From the NCBI GenBank assembly GCA_002336975.1, contig DDFA01000113.1:41906-105905 (forward strand): DNA of 64,000 nucleotides. The letters are read 5' to 3'. Both the position numbers and the translations under genes were made by a program. The notes below the pieces were generated by a model. That model made no database searches and was not told the DNA's origin. It saw nothing but the letters and a program-made list of their open reading frames with translations. Shown here piece by piece: positions 1 through 8,715 of the stretch (the first letter of the stretch is position 1; every line of letters starts with the position of its first letter). Source of the DNA: Phyllobacteriaceae bacterium UBA1940. Lineage in GTDB: Bacteria; Pseudomonadota; Alphaproteobacteria; Rhizobiales; Rhizobiaceae.

Positions 1-234
1 GGCGATGGTCAGCACCACCAGCCAGTGATAAAGCAGGTCGGCGCTCTCGCCGACAAGTCCCCGTTCGTCGCCCTTGACGGCGGCGATCACCGTTTCGACC
101 GCCTCTTCGCCCATCTTCTGGGCAGCCTTGTCGATGCCCTTGCGAAACAAGGTCGCCGTCCACGAATCGGCGGCGCCGGAACGGGCGCGTTCCGAAACGA
201 TCTTTTCCAGGTCGGAAAGCGAAAAGCTGCTCAT
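1..234 (-). CDS. hisE: Phosphoribosyl-ATP pyrophosphatase HisE (3' part outside window)
   Basis: HisE hydrolyses phosphoribosyl-ATP to phosphoribosyl-AMP, the second step of histidine synthesis, in the cytosol. Reading leftwards from the ATG at 234 gives [17 protein letters not shown], then a segment with the family's Glu-rich metal-binding helix ([13 protein letters not shown]) and the ADLLYHWLV helix. The frame is open to base 1, so about 78 residues are seen and the C-terminus (usually about 105 aa in all) lies outside. It should belong with hisF, but a 358-bp palindromic element separates the two and ends only 11 bases before this ATG. No clear ribosome binding site is visible in those 11 bases. 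Confidence 0.93.
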   Translation of the reverse strand, partial: MSSFSLSDLEKIVSERARSGAADSWTATLFRKGIDKAAQKMGEEAVETVIAAVKGDERGLVGESADLLYHWLVVLTIA

Positions 235-245
235 CGACTGGGGTT

Positions 246-603
246 TAGACCGTTTCATGGCTAGATGGAATCACTGTGTTTCTCGTTTGGCGAGGCGATC
301 CGGCAGGAGAGACGGGCAGGTCGATGCGGTTCATTGGCCAATCGGCTCGACGAACCGGGCGTCGGCCAAACGGAAACCCTGCCTGTCGAATTGCCATTCG
401 CAATTCGACAGACAAATATTCCCTGCCGATCAAACTTCTCCCGCTGCGCAGCAGCGGGGTTTGATCGGTGGGCCGGGCCGGTTTGGGCCAAATCCGTCGG
501 CTTTCCACTTGGCCGGGCCACCAGCCCGACCTGCGCGAAAAGCCTCGACCTTGTCCCAAACCATCTCCGGCAGAGTGTTTCCATCTGGCCATGAAACGGT
601 CTA
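246..603. repeat. 358-bp palindrome-rich element with 33-bp terminal inverted repeats (RIME/MITE-like)
   Basis: The gap between hisF and hisE holds no convincing gene. Its ends, 246-278 and 571-603, are inverted copies that match at 30 of 33 positions. Inside are a perfect 11-bp hairpin at 383-393/401-411 and a two-part hairpin at 426-468 (10-bp outer arms, 8-bp inner arms CCCGCTGC/GCAGCGGG), plus smaller palindromes near 330-355. The TAG that stops hisF (601-603) is also the first three bases of the right inverted repeat. Short mosaic palindromic elements of this kind (RIME and similar) are known from rhizobia; assigning this one to a named family is inference. It has no transposase, so it would be non-autonomous. 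No unambiguous target-site duplication is seen. Confidence 0.7.
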
Positions 604-1395
604 GGACGCCGGAGCCAGCGTGTCGAGTCGCATCGGCAGGCCGGCGGCGGCCATATGCCGTTTCACCTGGCCGATCGAAAAGACGCCGAAATGGAATACC
701 GACGCCGCCAGCACCGCGGTCGCGTGGCCGTCGCGTATGCCCTCGACAAAGTGGTCGAGCCCGCCGACGCCGCCTGACGCGATCACCGGCGCGCGCACCG
801 CATCCGCCACGGCGCGGGTCAGGGCGATGTCGTAGCCCGATTTGGTGCCGTCGCGGTCCATCGAGGTGAGCAGGATCTCGCCGGCGCCAAGGTCGACCAC
901 CTTTCGCGCGAACTCGACGGCGTCGATGCCGGTGGCCCGGCGGCCGCCATGGGTGAAGATCTCCCAGCGGTCGGCTTCGCCCGGCGCGGACGCCTTCTTG
1001 GCGTCGATGGCGACGACGATGCACTGGTTGCCGAACTTGTCGGCGGCCCGCGCGACAAAATCCGGATCGGCCACCGCGGCGCTGTTGATCGACACCTTGT
1101 CGGCGCCGGCCAGAAGCAGTTTGCGGATATCGCCGACCTGGCGCACCCCGCCGCCCACCGTCAGCGGCATGAAGCACTGTTCGGCGGTGCGGGCGACCAC
1201 GTCGAAAATGGTGTCGCGATTGTCCGACGAAGCGGTGATGTCGAGGAAGGTCAGTTCGTCGGCGCCGGCCGCATCATAGGCCTTCGCCGCCTGGACCGGA
1301 TCGCCGGCGTCGATCAGGTCGACAAAATTGACGCCCTTGACGACGCGGCCGTCCTTGACGTCGAGGCAGGGAATGACGCGGGCTTTGAGGGTCAT
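601..1395 (-). CDS. hisF: Imidazole glycerol phosphate synthase, cyclase subunit HisF
   Basis: HisF is the cyclase half of the HisF-HisH synthase. It condenses ammonia from HisH with PRFAR to form imidazole glycerol phosphate and AICAR. The 264-aa (beta/alpha)8 barrel starts [20 protein letters not shown] with the catalytic Asp of CLDVKDG, and has the phosphate-binding TVGGGVR and IASGGVG loops. Length fits the family. The stop codon coincides with the terminal repeat of the downstream palindromic element, so the native 3' end may have been altered. Upstream (rightwards) hisA is separated by an opposite-strand DUF3800 gene, so the usual rhizobial hisA-hisF adjacency is broken and read-through from hisB would have to cross that gene antisense. 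Confidence 0.97.
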   Translation of the reverse strand: MTLKARVIPCLDVKDGRVVKGVNFVDLIDAGDPVQAAKAYDAAGADELTFLDITASSDNRDTIFDVVARTAEQCFMPLTVGGGVRQVGDIRKLLLAGADKVSINSAAVADPDFVARAADKFGNQCIVVAIDAKKASAPGEADRWEIFTHGGRRATGIDAVEFARKVVDLGAGEILLTSMDRDGTKSGYDIALTRAVADAVRAPVIASGGVGGLDHFVEGIRDGHATAVLAASVFHFGVFSIGQVKRHMAAAGLPMRLDTLAPAS

Positions 1396-1437
1396 TTTTT
1401 CTTTTTTCTGCGAGGGCTTTTAGTTTAGGTTCCGAAG

Positions 1438-2184
1438 ATGGAAATTGGTACAGGCGAATCCGATTACATATTCTATGCTGATGAGAGTGGTGATCACTCA
1501 TTAACCTCAATTGATTTAAACTACCCGGTATTTGTCCTTTCATTATGTGCATTTAAAAAACAATCGTACTGCTCGCGGGTAGTTCCTTCATTCCAGAGAC
1601 TAAAATTTAAATACTTCGGACATGATGCCGTCGTATTGCATGAACATGATATTAGAAAACAAAATGTTGATTTCCGAATTCTAACCGACAAGATTGTTCG
1701 GGAGTCATTTATTTCAGACTTGTCTAAATGCCTCGCTAAGAGTCCATTTAGATTATTTTCGACCGTAATTTTTAAGCCAGATCTACGATTTGAGCTTTTC
1801 CCTGAGAATCCATACATGATTTCACTAAGGATATGTCTTCAACAGGCTTATCATTTTTTGAACCGGAAAGGCCAACTCGGACTGCGAACACATTTTATCT
1901 TTGAGAAGCGGGGAAAAACGGAAGACTCGCAATTAGAACTAGAGTTTCATCGGATTGTGGCAGGGCAAAACGATCTTGGCGTCGCATTCGACGGGTTTTC
2001 GATTCATTTCGTTGACAAGCGAACTAATTCGACGGGTATGCAAGTGGCCGATCTCACAGCGAGACCAATCGGGCTAAGCGTATTTCGAACCGATCAGGCA
2101 AATAGGGCTTTCAATCTCATAGAGACAAAGATCTATCGGATCCGGCGCTACGCAAAACCTAGTCGTGGGATATTGATCCCCTAG
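1438..2184 (+). CDS. DUF3800 domain protein inserted in the his cluster
   Basis: The 248-aa product opens with a DUF3800 signature, YIFYADESGDHS at about residues 10-21, and has a second acidic segment near the C-terminus (GMQVADLTARPIG). DUF3800 proteins are predicted to have an RNase H-like fold; many sit on mobile or defence-associated DNA, but this one's function is unknown. The gene is unlike its neighbours: I counted 25/60 and 20/60 G+C in 1681-1740 and 1741-1800, against 44/60 in 2701-2760 of hisA. It lies opposite to and between hisA and hisF, only 42 bases from the hisF start. The ATG at 1438 has no strong ribosome binding site. Acquisition by transfer is the likely explanation. Confidence 0.85.
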   Translation: MEIGTGESDYIFYADESGDHSLTSIDLNYPVFVLSLCAFKKQSYCSRVVPSFQRLKFKYFGHDAVVLHEHDIRKQNVDFRILTDKIVRESFISDLSKCLAKSPFRLFSTVIFKPDLRFELFPENPYMISLRICLQQAYHFLNRKGQLGLRTHFIFEKRGKTEDSQLELEFHRIVAGQNDLGVAFDGFSIHFVDKRTNSTGMQVADLTARPIGLSVFRTDQANRAFNLIETKIYRIRRYAKPSRGILIP

Positions 2185-2193
2185 AAAAGCGAA

Positions 2194-2217
2194 AGGCCTC
2201 GGATTACTCCAAGGCCT
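2194..2217 (+). terminator. Hairpin after the DUF3800 gene
   Basis: AGGCCT-C-GGA, loop TTAC, then TCC-A-AGGCCT: a 9-pair stem with one internal mismatch, ten bases after the DUF3800 stop. There is no T-run, so it may be a weak terminator or merely a palindrome. The rest of 2218-2316 is AT-rich and shows no gene. Confidence 0.4.
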
Positions 2218-2316
2218 GACGCCGACCGGGAAACCCCAATCCACTTGGTTGCAATATAGGTTGTACGCCTAAGAAAATCAAGAGAAAATTCATTGGAATC
2301 AATTGGCTAGTTAGAT

Positions 2317-3063
2317 TCACGTAAGCGATTCAATTGAAACACTTTTCAGGATCGCCAGCGCCTGCGCCGGGTCGATGCGACCGTCATAGAGCGCACGGCC
2401 CGAGATCGCGCCTTCGAGCTTCGCCGCGTCCGGCATGGTCATGCGCACGATATCGGCGAGCGACGCCAGCCCGCCCGAGGCGATGACCGGAATGGAGACG
2501 GCGTCGGCGAGCGCAATGGTCGATTCCCAGTTGATCCCGGCCAGCACACCGTCGCGGTCGATGTCGGTGTAGATGATCGCCGCGACGCCGGCGCCCTCGA
2601 AGTTTTTCGCCAATTCGACGACGCCCAGTTCAGATGCCTCGGCCCAGCCCTCGACCGCGACCTTGCCGCCCTTGGCGTCGATGCCGACGGCGACTTTTCC
2701 GGGAAACAGCCGGCAGGCCTCGCGCACCAGATCGGGATCGCGCACCGCGACCGTGCCGAGGATGACGCGCGCCAGACCGCGCGCCAGCCAGTCCTCGATC
2801 TGCGGCAGGGTGCGGATGCCGCCGCCAAGCTGCACCGGATTCGTCGTCGCCTTGAGGATCGCGCCGACGGCGGCGGTGTTGACGCTCGCGCCCTTGAACG
2901 CGCCGTTCAGGTCGACGACATGCAGCCACTCGAACCCCTGGTCCTGAAAAGCCTTCGCCTGCGCGCCCGGGTCGTCATTGTAGACGGTGGCGGTGGCCAT
3001 GTCGCCGAGCTTCAGGCGCACGCAATGGCCGTCCTTCAGGTCGATCGCAGGGAACAGGATCAT
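2317..3063 (-). CDS. hisA: Phosphoribosylformimino-5-aminoimidazole carboxamide ribotide isomerase HisA
   Basis: HisA isomerises ProFAR to PRFAR, the substrate of HisF-HisH. The 248-aa barrel starts [20 protein letters not shown] with the catalytic Asp of AIDLKDG, and carries QLGGGIR and IASGGLAS phosphate-binding loops. It follows the DUF1330 gene by three bases in the same operon. Its last residues (VSIESLT) run into AT-rich DNA belonging to the DUF3800 island, so the extreme C-terminus may have been remade when that island was acquired; the barrel itself is complete. Confidence 0.97.
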   Translation of the reverse strand: MILFPAIDLKDGHCVRLKLGDMATATVYNDDPGAQAKAFQDQGFEWLHVVDLNGAFKGASVNTAAVGAILKATTNPVQLGGGIRTLPQIEDWLARGLARVILGTVAVRDPDLVREACRLFPGKVAVGIDAKGGKVAVEGWAEASELGVVELAKNFEGAGVAAIIYTDIDRDGVLAGINWESTIALADAVSIPVIASGGLASLADIVRMTMPDAAKLEGAISGRALYDGRIDPAQALAILKSVSIESLT

Positions 3064-3066
3064 GCG

Positions 3067-3360
3067 TCAGACGCCTTCGACAATCGCAAAATGCGCCGTC
3101 GCGTATTTTTGCCGGATGGCGAGCGCCGCCTGGTATTCCGGCGAATGGAAGCAGTCGAGCGCGGTCTGGTAGCTCTCGAACTCGATGACGACCAGCCGTG
3201 TCGCCGCCGGCCCCTCGAACACCTGGCCCTGGCCGCCGCGGACGATGAAGCGCGCGCCGTATTTGTCGAAGGCCGCCTTGTTGGCGGCGATATATTGCGG
3301 GTAGCCGTCAGGGTCGGCGATGTCGACCATGGCCATCCAGTAGCCCTTCTTCTGCGTCAT
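3067..3360 (-). CDS. DUF1330 family protein in his operon
   Basis: A 97-aa alpha+beta (dimeric ferredoxin-like) protein of the DUF1330 family, with the characteristic [17 protein letters not shown] beginning and an [13 protein letters not shown] segment. The function of the family is not established. Start: the ATG at 3360 overlaps the hisH stop (ATGA) and is preceded by AGGTGGAAAGC, so translation is probably coupled to hisH; a GTG nine bases upstream is the alternative. Rhizobia commonly carry a DUF1330 gene between hisH and hisA, which hints at a connected but unknown role. Confidence 0.87.
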   Translation of the reverse strand: MTQKKGYWMAMVDIADPDGYPQYIAANKAAFDKYGARFIVRGGQGQVFEGPAATRLVVIEFESYQTALDCFHSPEYQAALAIRQKYATAHFAIVEGV

Positions 3361-4010
3361 GCTTTCCACCTCAGGAAATTGGCGATGAGAGCCAGGCCGA
3401 GCGCCTGGCTCTTTTCGGGATGAAACTGGGTTCCGGCGCGGTTGTCGACCGCGACCGCCGCGGTCACCGGTCCGCCGTAATCGGTTGTGGCCAGGACCTG
3501 TTCGGGTCTGGTCGCCGCCAGATGATAGGAATGGACAAAATAGGCGTGCAGGCCGTCTGGCCCGGTCGGGATGCCGTCAAACAGCGGATGCGAGCCGACC
3601 AGCGTCAGCGTGTTCCAGCCGATCTGCGGTATCTTCAGCGCCGGATCGGCCGGTTCGATTTCCCTGACGTCGCCGGCGATCCAGCCCAGCCCGTTGGTGA
3701 CGGTCTTTTCCAGCCCGCGTTGCGACATCAGCTGCATGCCGACGCAGATGCCGAGGAACGGCCGGCCGCGCTTGACCACCACTTCGTCGATCGCCTCGAC
3801 CATGCCGGGCACCGCGTCGAGACCGGCGCGGCAATCGGCGTAAGCGCCGACGCCCGGCAGCACGATGCGGTCGGCGAGGCGAACGCGGTCGGCGTCGGAC
3901 GTCAGGTCGACGGTTGCGTCGACGCCTGTCTCGCGCGCGGCGCGCTCAAACGCCTTGGTCGCGGAGCGCAGATTGCCCGAGCCGTAGTCGATGATGGCGA
4001 CGCGCATCAT
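3357..4010 (-). CDS. hisH: Imidazole glycerol phosphate synthase, glutamine amidotransferase subunit HisH
   Basis: HisH hydrolyses glutamine and channels ammonia to HisF. The 217-aa class I amidotransferase has the oxyanion strand VLPGVGAY, the nucleophile elbow GICVGMQLM with the catalytic Cys, and the C-terminal QFHPEKS with the catalytic His and Glu. The start is [13 protein letters not shown]; either of two adjacent ATGs (4010 or 4007) may be used, the first overlapping the DUF2628 stop as TGATG. It overlaps DUF1330 downstream as ATGA. Note that HisF is encoded separately, beyond the DUF3800 island. Confidence 0.97.
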   Translation of the reverse strand: MMRVAIIDYGSGNLRSATKAFERAARETGVDATVDLTSDADRVRLADRIVLPGVGAYADCRAGLDAVPGMVEAIDEVVVKRGRPFLGICVGMQLMSQRGLEKTVTNGLGWIAGDVREIEPADPALKIPQIGWNTLTLVGSHPLFDGIPTGPDGLHAYFVHSYHLAATRPEQVLATTDYGGPVTAAVAVDNRAGTQFHPEKSQALGLALIANFLRWKA

Positions 4011-4477
4011 CAGCGCGATCCCGGATAGGACAGCAGGCCGAGCACCGGACCGGTCTGCGCGACCCGAACCGGCGTCGGCGCGACTGAAGCCGGCGACGAA
4101 GCCGGGACTGGCTGACGTTCGGACGCCGCGAACGCATAGACATGGCGGATTTCGGCGTCGTCGGCATTGTCGGCGATCACAATGCCCGCATCGATCCAGC
4201 CGCGTCGTCGATAGGCGACCAGCCGCAGCGCCGGGCCTTCAAGACCGACAAAGACCGACATCAGCAACGACAGCCAGGCCGCCGCCTGCGGCGCGCCGCC
4301 CATGCTGGTCGCAACCGAGACGACCAGCATCGCGGCAAAAACCAGCAGCGCCTCGATCCACAACCGGTTCCAAAGCAGCCAGATCGGCCCCAACAGGAAC
4401 GCCCAGACATGAAAGCCGTCCCGGACATAGGCGGCGTCCCTGCCGTTCGGGCTTTGCATCACCACATAACTTGCCAT
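4010..4477 (-). CDS. DUF2628 domain membrane protein in his operon
   Basis: A 155-aa protein: an N-terminal soluble strand ([23 protein letters not shown]), then a hydrophobic segment typical of DUF2628 ([19 protein letters not shown]) and about two further membrane helices, then a soluble tail rich in Ala/Pro. The function is unknown. It lies between hisB and hisH, spaced three bases from hisB and overlapping hisH by one base, so it is cotranscribed with the histidine genes. This position is conserved in rhizobia. Confidence 0.87.
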   Translation of the reverse strand: MASYVVMQSPNGRDAAYVRDGFHVWAFLLGPIWLLWNRLWIEALLVFAAMLVVSVATSMGGAPQAAAWLSLLMSVFVGLEGPALRLVAYRRRGWIDAGIVIADNADDAEIRHVYAFAASERQPVPASSPASVAPTPVRVAQTGPVLGLLSYPGSR

Positions 4478-4480
4478 CGG

Positions 4481-5092
4481 TCAGCCCTTGAGCGTGCCCT
4501 TGGTTGACGGAATCGCGCCGGCCTGGCGCGGATCGATCTCGGTTGCGGCGCGCAACACGCGGGCCACCGCCTTGAAACAGGTTTCGGCGATGTGGTGGCT
4601 GTTGGCGCCATAGAAATTTGCGACATGCAGCGTAACGCCGGCGTGCTGCGACAGCGCCTGGAAGAACTCGCGCACCAGTTCGGTGTCGAAACCGCCGATC
4701 TTGGGGGCTGTGAAGGCGACGTTCCACACCAGGAACGGTCGGCCCGACACATCGACCGCCGCGCGGGTCAGCGTCTCGTCCATCGCCAGGTCGAGCGAGG
4801 CGTAACGGACGATGCCGCGGCGTTCGCCAAGCGCCTTCGAAATCGCCTGACCGAGCGCGATGCCGACATCCTCCACCGTGTGGTGGTCGTCGATGTGCAG
4901 GTCGCCCTTGGCGCGCACCTTGATGTCGATCAGCGAGTGACGCGACAGCTGTTCGAGCATGTGGTCGAAGAAGCCGACCCCGGTCGAGACGTCGAACGCG
5001 CCGGTTCCGTCGATATCGACGGCGACCTCGATCTCAGTCTCCTTGGTCTTGCGCGAAATCTGTGCGGTCCGGGCGGACGGGCTGGCAGGCAT
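4481..5092 (-). CDS. hisB: Imidazoleglycerol-phosphate dehydratase HisB
   Basis: HisB dehydrates imidazole glycerol phosphate to imidazole acetol phosphate. The 203-aa, monofunctional enzyme contains [16 protein letters not shown] and [13 protein letters not shown], the paired His-rich motifs that bind two Mn ions, plus a second HHIAET motif near the C-terminus. The ATG at 5092 is preferred over upstream in-frame codons because GAAGGATCGACAC precedes it. As the first gene of the minus-strand his run it should carry the operon promoter, which lies in the 190-bp divergent gap to hslV. Confidence 0.96.
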   Translation of the reverse strand: MPASPSARTAQISRKTKETEIEVAVDIDGTGAFDVSTGVGFFDHMLEQLSRHSLIDIKVRAKGDLHIDDHHTVEDVGIALGQAISKALGERRGIVRYASLDLAMDETLTRAAVDVSGRPFLVWNVAFTAPKIGGFDTELVREFFQALSQHAGVTLHVANFYGANSHHIAETCFKAVARVLRAATEIDPRQAGAIPSTKGTLKG

Positions 5093-5190
5093 GTGTCGAT
5101 CCTTCGCCTTGTTCGTCGAGCGCCTCATAACAGCGCGCCTGCGCAAATGCCAGTTGAGTCAGGCATATGAGGGGCCTGAACCGCACCGGT

Positions 5191-5218
5191 TTGAAATTGT
5201 GGCTGCCATGCCTACATT
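5191..5218 (+). promoter_or_regulatory. Candidate hslV promoter, possibly RpoH-type
   Basis: GTTTGAAA (TTGAAA 5191-5196) and CCTACATT (TACATT 5213-5218) are 16 bases apart, 66 bases upstream of the hslV ATG. The pair resembles both a sigma-70 site and the CTTGAA/CCTATAT heat-shock type of alphaproteobacteria. hslVU is a heat-shock operon in related bacteria; the assignment here is inference. Confidence 0.4.
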
Positions 5219-5284
5219 GTCGCTCACGGAGGCGATGCGCGGCGCTTGTTGACAGGCCGGGTCGCCTTGCGATCGGAGTAATCG

Positions 5285-5833
5285 ATGTCAAATGAAATCA
5301 TCATGCACGGAACAACCATCGTGACCGTGCGCAAGGGCGGAAAAGTCGTGATCGCCGGCGACGGCCAGGTCAGCCTGGGCAATACGGTGATGAAGGGCAA
5401 TGCCCGAAAAGTGCGCCGCCTCGGCAAGGGCAATGTCATTGCCGGTTTTGCCGGCGCAACCGCCGACGCGTTCACCCTGCTCGAACGGCTTGAGGCCAAG
5501 CTCGAACAATATCCCGACCAGTTGACGCGCGCCTGCGTCGAACTGGCCAAGGACTGGCGCACCGACCGCTATCTGCGCCGGCTTGAGGCGATGATGCTGG
5601 TCGCCGACAAGAACGTGACGCTGGCCCTGACCGGCACCGGCGACGTGCTCGAACCCGAACACGGCGTCATGGCGATCGGCTCCGGCGGCAATTATGCGCT
5701 GGCCGCGGCGCGCGCGCTGATCGACACCGACCAGGACGCCGAAACCATCGCTCGCAAGGCGATGCAGATCGCGGCCGAGATCTGCATCTACACCAATGCC
5801 TCGGTAACGGTCGAATCGCTCGATGCCGCGTGA
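5285..5833 (+). CDS. hslV: ATP-dependent protease HslVU, peptidase subunit HslV
   Basis: HslV is the proteasome-like threonine peptidase that forms a double hexamer capped by HslU. The 182-aa product reads [19 protein letters not shown]; removal of the short leader would expose Thr10 as the N-terminal nucleophile (TTIVTVRK), followed by the family [13 protein letters not shown]. The start at 5285 has GGAG six bases upstream. The gene ends inside the start of the acetyltransferase gene (11-base overlap), and hslU follows, so the three are one transcript. Confidence 0.97.
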   Translation: MSNEIIMHGTTIVTVRKGGKVVIAGDGQVSLGNTVMKGNARKVRRLGKGNVIAGFAGATADAFTLLERLEAKLEQYPDQLTRACVELAKDWRTDRYLRRLEAMMLVADKNVTLALTGTGDVLEPEHGVMAIGSGGNYALAAARALIDTDQDAETIARKAMQIAAEICIYTNASVTVESLDAA

Positions 5834-6332
5834 GGTCTATTCCTTCCGCGAGGTCGAGGCCGACGACCTGCCGCTGATCGCGTCCTGGCTTGAGCAAAGC
5901 CACTGGCGCGAATGGTGGGGTGACGCCGACGAGGCCATCGATGAAATCCGCGCAGCCATCGGCGACGACGCGACCGAACCGCTGATCGTCGAACTGGACG
6001 GCGAACCGGTCGCCTACCTGCAAAGCTACGATCCGCATCTGGAGGATGGTCATCCTTATCAGGACCAGCCGTTCGGCACACTCGGGCTCGATCTGTCGAT
6101 CGGGCCGGCCGAGCTGGTCGGCAAGGGTCACGGCAGCGCCATCCTGCGCCAGTTCGCGGCGGCCCTGTTTGACGAGGGCGCACCGCGGTTGGTCATCGAT
6201 CCGCACCCCGACAACGGCCGCGCGATCAGAGCCTATGAGAAGGCGGGATTCCGCCATTTCGACACCAGACACACAATCTACGGTCCGGCCCACATGATGG
6301 CGCTTGACGCACCTGAAGAGATATCGCCATGA
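5823..6332 (+). CDS. GNAT acetyltransferase (AAC(6')-like) between hslV and hslU
   Basis: A 169-aa GNAT-fold N-acetyltransferase. The acetyl-CoA pyrophosphate loop is visible as [14 protein letters not shown], followed by [19 protein letters not shown], the usual motif B helix. The closest familiar relatives are aminoglycoside 6'-N-acetyltransferases of the AacA4/Aac(6')-Ib type, but chromosomal rhizobial members have no proven substrate and resistance cannot be assumed. It overlaps hslV by 11 bases and hslU by four (ATGA), so it is tightly coupled to the protease genes. This order is seen in other rhizobia. Confidence 0.88.
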   Translation: MPREVYSFREVEADDLPLIASWLEQSHWREWWGDADEAIDEIRAAIGDDATEPLIVELDGEPVAYLQSYDPHLEDGHPYQDQPFGTLGLDLSIGPAELVGKGHGSAILRQFAAALFDEGAPRLVIDPHPDNGRAIRAYEKAGFRHFDTRHTIYGPAHMMALDAPEEISP

Positions 6333-7636
6333 CGAACCTTTCCCCACGCGAGACCGTTTCGGAACTCGACCGCTACATCATCGGCCAGAAGGACGCCAAG
6401 CGCGCCGTGGCGATTGCGCTGCGCAATCGCTGGCGCCGCCAGCAACTGACCGGCCAGATGCGCGAGGAGGTGATGCCGAAGAATATCCTGATGATCGGGC
6501 CGACAGGCGTCGGCAAGACCGAGATCGCGCGCCGGCTGGCGAAGCTGGCCAACGCGCCGTTCATCAAGGTCGAGGCCACCAAGTTCACCGAGGTCGGCTA
6601 TGTCGGTCGCGACGTCGAACAGATCGTGCGCGACCTGGTCGAGGTATCGATCGGCCTGCAGCGCGAAAAGATGCGCGAGGACGTCAAGGCGCGCGCCCAT
6701 CTCAACGCCGAGGAACGGGTGCTCGAGGCGCTGGTCGGCAAGACCGCCAGTCCGGCGACCCGCGACAGTTTCCGCAAAAAGCTGCGCGACGGCGAACTCG
6801 ACGACAAGGAAATCGAGGTCGAGGTGTCCGACAGCGGCGCCGGCGGCATGCCGAGCTTCGAAATCCCCGGCATGACCGGCGCCAATGTGATGAACATCAA
6901 CGACATCCTGTCGAAGGCGATGGGCGGCAGGCGCACCAAGACGCGCAAAACCACGGTCAAGGAATCCTACGACCTTTTGATCAATGACGAATCCGACAAG
7001 CTGCTCGACCAGGACGAGGTGACCCGGCGCGCGCTCGAATCGGCGGAGAACGACGGCATCGTCTTCATCGACGAGATCGATAAGGTGGCGCACCGGCAGG
7101 AAGGCATTTCCGGCGGTCCGTCGCGAGAAGGCGTGCAGCGCGACCTGCTGCCGCTGGTCGAAGGCACGACGGTGGCGACCAAATACGGGCCGATCAAGAC
7201 CGACCATATCCTGTTCATCGCATCCGGCGCATTTCACGTGGCCAAGCCGTCCGACCTGCTGCCGGAACTGCAGGGCCGCCTGCCGATCCGCGTCGAACTC
7301 AGGGCACTGGAAAAGGACGACTTCAAGCGCATCCTGCTCGAACCCGAGGCATCGCTGGTCAAGCAGTATGTCGCACTGATGGCGACCGAAGGCATCGAAC
7401 TGGACTTTACCGACGACGCCATCGATCGGCTCGCCGGCATCGCCGTCGATCTCAACGCCAGCGTCGAGAACATCGGGGCGCGACGTCTGCAGACGGTGAT
7501 GGAGCGGGTGCTCGACGAGATTTCCTTCGAGGCGCCCGATCGCGATGGCTCGAAGATGACGGTCGACGCCGATTATGTCGGAAAGCAGATCGGCGACATC
7601 GCCAGGAACACAGATTTGTCCCGGTTCATCCTGTAA
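6329..7636 (+). CDS. hslU: ATP-dependent protease HslVU, ATPase subunit HslU
   Basis: HslU is the AAA+ unfoldase that feeds proteins to HslV. The 435-aa protein starts [20 protein letters not shown], has Walker [14 protein letters not shown] at about residues 54-66, the inserted I-domain around 110-230, Walker [13 protein letters not shown] at about 245-256, and the C-terminal DLSRFIL tail that inserts into HslV. The length is that of the family. The ATG overlaps the preceding stop as ATGA. Confidence 0.98.
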   Translation: MTNLSPRETVSELDRYIIGQKDAKRAVAIALRNRWRRQQLTGQMREEVMPKNILMIGPTGVGKTEIARRLAKLANAPFIKVEATKFTEVGYVGRDVEQIVRDLVEVSIGLQREKMREDVKARAHLNAEERVLEALVGKTASPATRDSFRKKLRDGELDDKEIEVEVSDSGAGGMPSFEIPGMTGANVMNINDILSKAMGGRRTKTRKTTVKESYDLLINDESDKLLDQDEVTRRALESAENDGIVFIDEIDKVAHRQEGISGGPSREGVQRDLLPLVEGTTVATKYGPIKTDHILFIASGAFHVAKPSDLLPELQGRLPIRVELRALEKDDFKRILLEPEASLVKQYVALMATEGIELDFTDDAIDRLAGIAVDLNASVENIGARRLQTVMERVLDEISFEAPDRDGSKMTVDADYVGKQIGDIARNTDLSRFIL

Positions 7637-7652
7637 CGAAACTGCAACGGCG

Positions 7653-7672
7653 GGGCCGCGAATCGGCGGCCC
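7653..7672 (+). terminator. GC-rich hairpin downstream of hslU
   Basis: GGGCCGC/GCGGCCC with a six-base loop, 17 bases after the hslU stop. It could end the hslV-GNAT-hslU transcript, but no T-run follows, so Rho-dependent or no termination is also possible. Confidence 0.35.
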
Positions 7673-7758
7673 GGCCGAAGGTTGCTCGACTCGTCGAAGT
7701 CTTTTGTGATTAGTCGGGCGTGAGGCTCGAAGTCGGGCTTGCGGGATCGGGCGACGGA

Positions 7759-8715
7759 ATGAAAACGCTTCTGGCCTCAGTTTTCGGCGTGACGATGGCG
7801 CTGGCTACCGTCGGCTTCGCCGCAACGCCGGTGCCGGACGGCAATCGCAATGCCGAACAGCCCGACGTTCCCGGCGGCTCCGCGTCGCGCACCAAAGCGC
7901 TCGGGACTAGCTACGAAGCCAAATACCGTAAGGTGATCGCGCTGCTGCGCAACGACAAGCCGTTGCGCGCCAAGATCGTCCAGGTGGCGTCGCAATACGG
8001 CATCAGCCCGCTGCACATCGCCGGCGCGATCGTCGGCGAGCACACCTACAATGTCGACGCCTATGACCGGCTGCAGCAATACTACGTCAAGGCCGCGTCC
8101 TATCTCGGGTCGAGCTTCCGGTTCGAATACAATGGCGAGAATGTCGGCGACTTCATCGCCCGGCCGCAGTTTTCCGTCTGCGAGGCCGCCAAGGGCAGCT
8201 ACGCGGCGTGGACCTGCCGCGAGAGTGTCTGGAATGCGTCGTTCCGCGGCAGGACCGTCGACGGCAGACGCTATGAGAACAACCGCTTTTCCGCTGTCTT
8301 CTTCCAGCCGTTCTACGCCGGCCAGACGTTCGGCATCGGCCAGCTCAATCCGCTGACGGCGCTTATGATGAGCGATACGGTGTCGCGCATTTCCGGCCTG
8401 CCGAAACTCGATTATCGCAGGCCCGCCGACGTCTATGCGACGATCATGGATCCCGACCAGACTTTGCCCTATGTCGCCGCAACACTGAAAAGGTCGATCG
8501 ACGTCTATGCGGCGATCGCCGGGTTCGACATTTCCGGCAATCCCGGCCTTACCGCCACGCTTTACAATGTCGGCAACCCAGACGCCCGCGCCCGCGCGCT
8601 GAAAGCGGAAAACGAACGGCGGGCGGCGGCGGGCGAACCGCCGAAGTTTCCGGAAGAAAACTATTATGGCTGGCTGGTAAACGACCGCATCGCCGACCTG
8701 AAAGCCCTATTCTGA
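7759..8715 (+). CDS. DUF1402 family exported protein
   Basis: A 318-aa protein. The ATG at 7759 is chosen because it gives a clean signal peptide (MKTLLASVFGVTMALATVGFA, cut near residue 21-22); an in-frame codon 39 bases earlier would spoil it. The mature part is mixed alpha/beta with GISPLHIAGAIVGEHTYN and an FGIGQLNPLTALMM segment that recall lytic transglycosylase-like folds, but no catalytic residue can be named with confidence. DUF1402 genes follow hslU in many rhizobia. The function is unknown. It converges on the xre gene with a nine-base overlap. Confidence 0.85.
   Translation: MKTLLASVFGVTMALATVGFAATPVPDGNRNAEQPDVPGGSASRTKALGTSYEAKYRKVIALLRNDKPLRAKIVQVASQYGISPLHIAGAIVGEHTYNVDAYDRLQQYYVKAASYLGSSFRFEYNGENVGDFIARPQFSVCEAAKGSYAAWTCRESVWNASFRGRTVDGRRYENNRFSAVFFQPFYAGQTFGIGQLNPLTALMMSDTVSRISGLPKLDYRRPADVYATIMDPDQTLPYVAATLKRSIDVYAAIAGFDISGNPGLTATLYNVGNPDARARALKAENERRAAAGEPPKFPEENYYGWLVNDRIADLKALF

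Noticed and set aside
245..1177. Minus-strand frame running from hisF into the hisF-hisE gap, plus several plus-strand frames in 25-604
   Set aside because: They are shadows of hisF/hisE or read through hairpins of the repeat element; none starts with a ribosome binding site or has a family motif.
5823..6332. Aminoglycoside resistance gene
   Set aside because: The GNAT fold is AAC(6')-like, but its fixed place between hslV and hslU and native composition point to a housekeeping role.
7230..7245. parS-like TTTCACGTGG in hslU
   Set aside because: Only the left half and core match; the right half differs at most positions, so it is likely chance.
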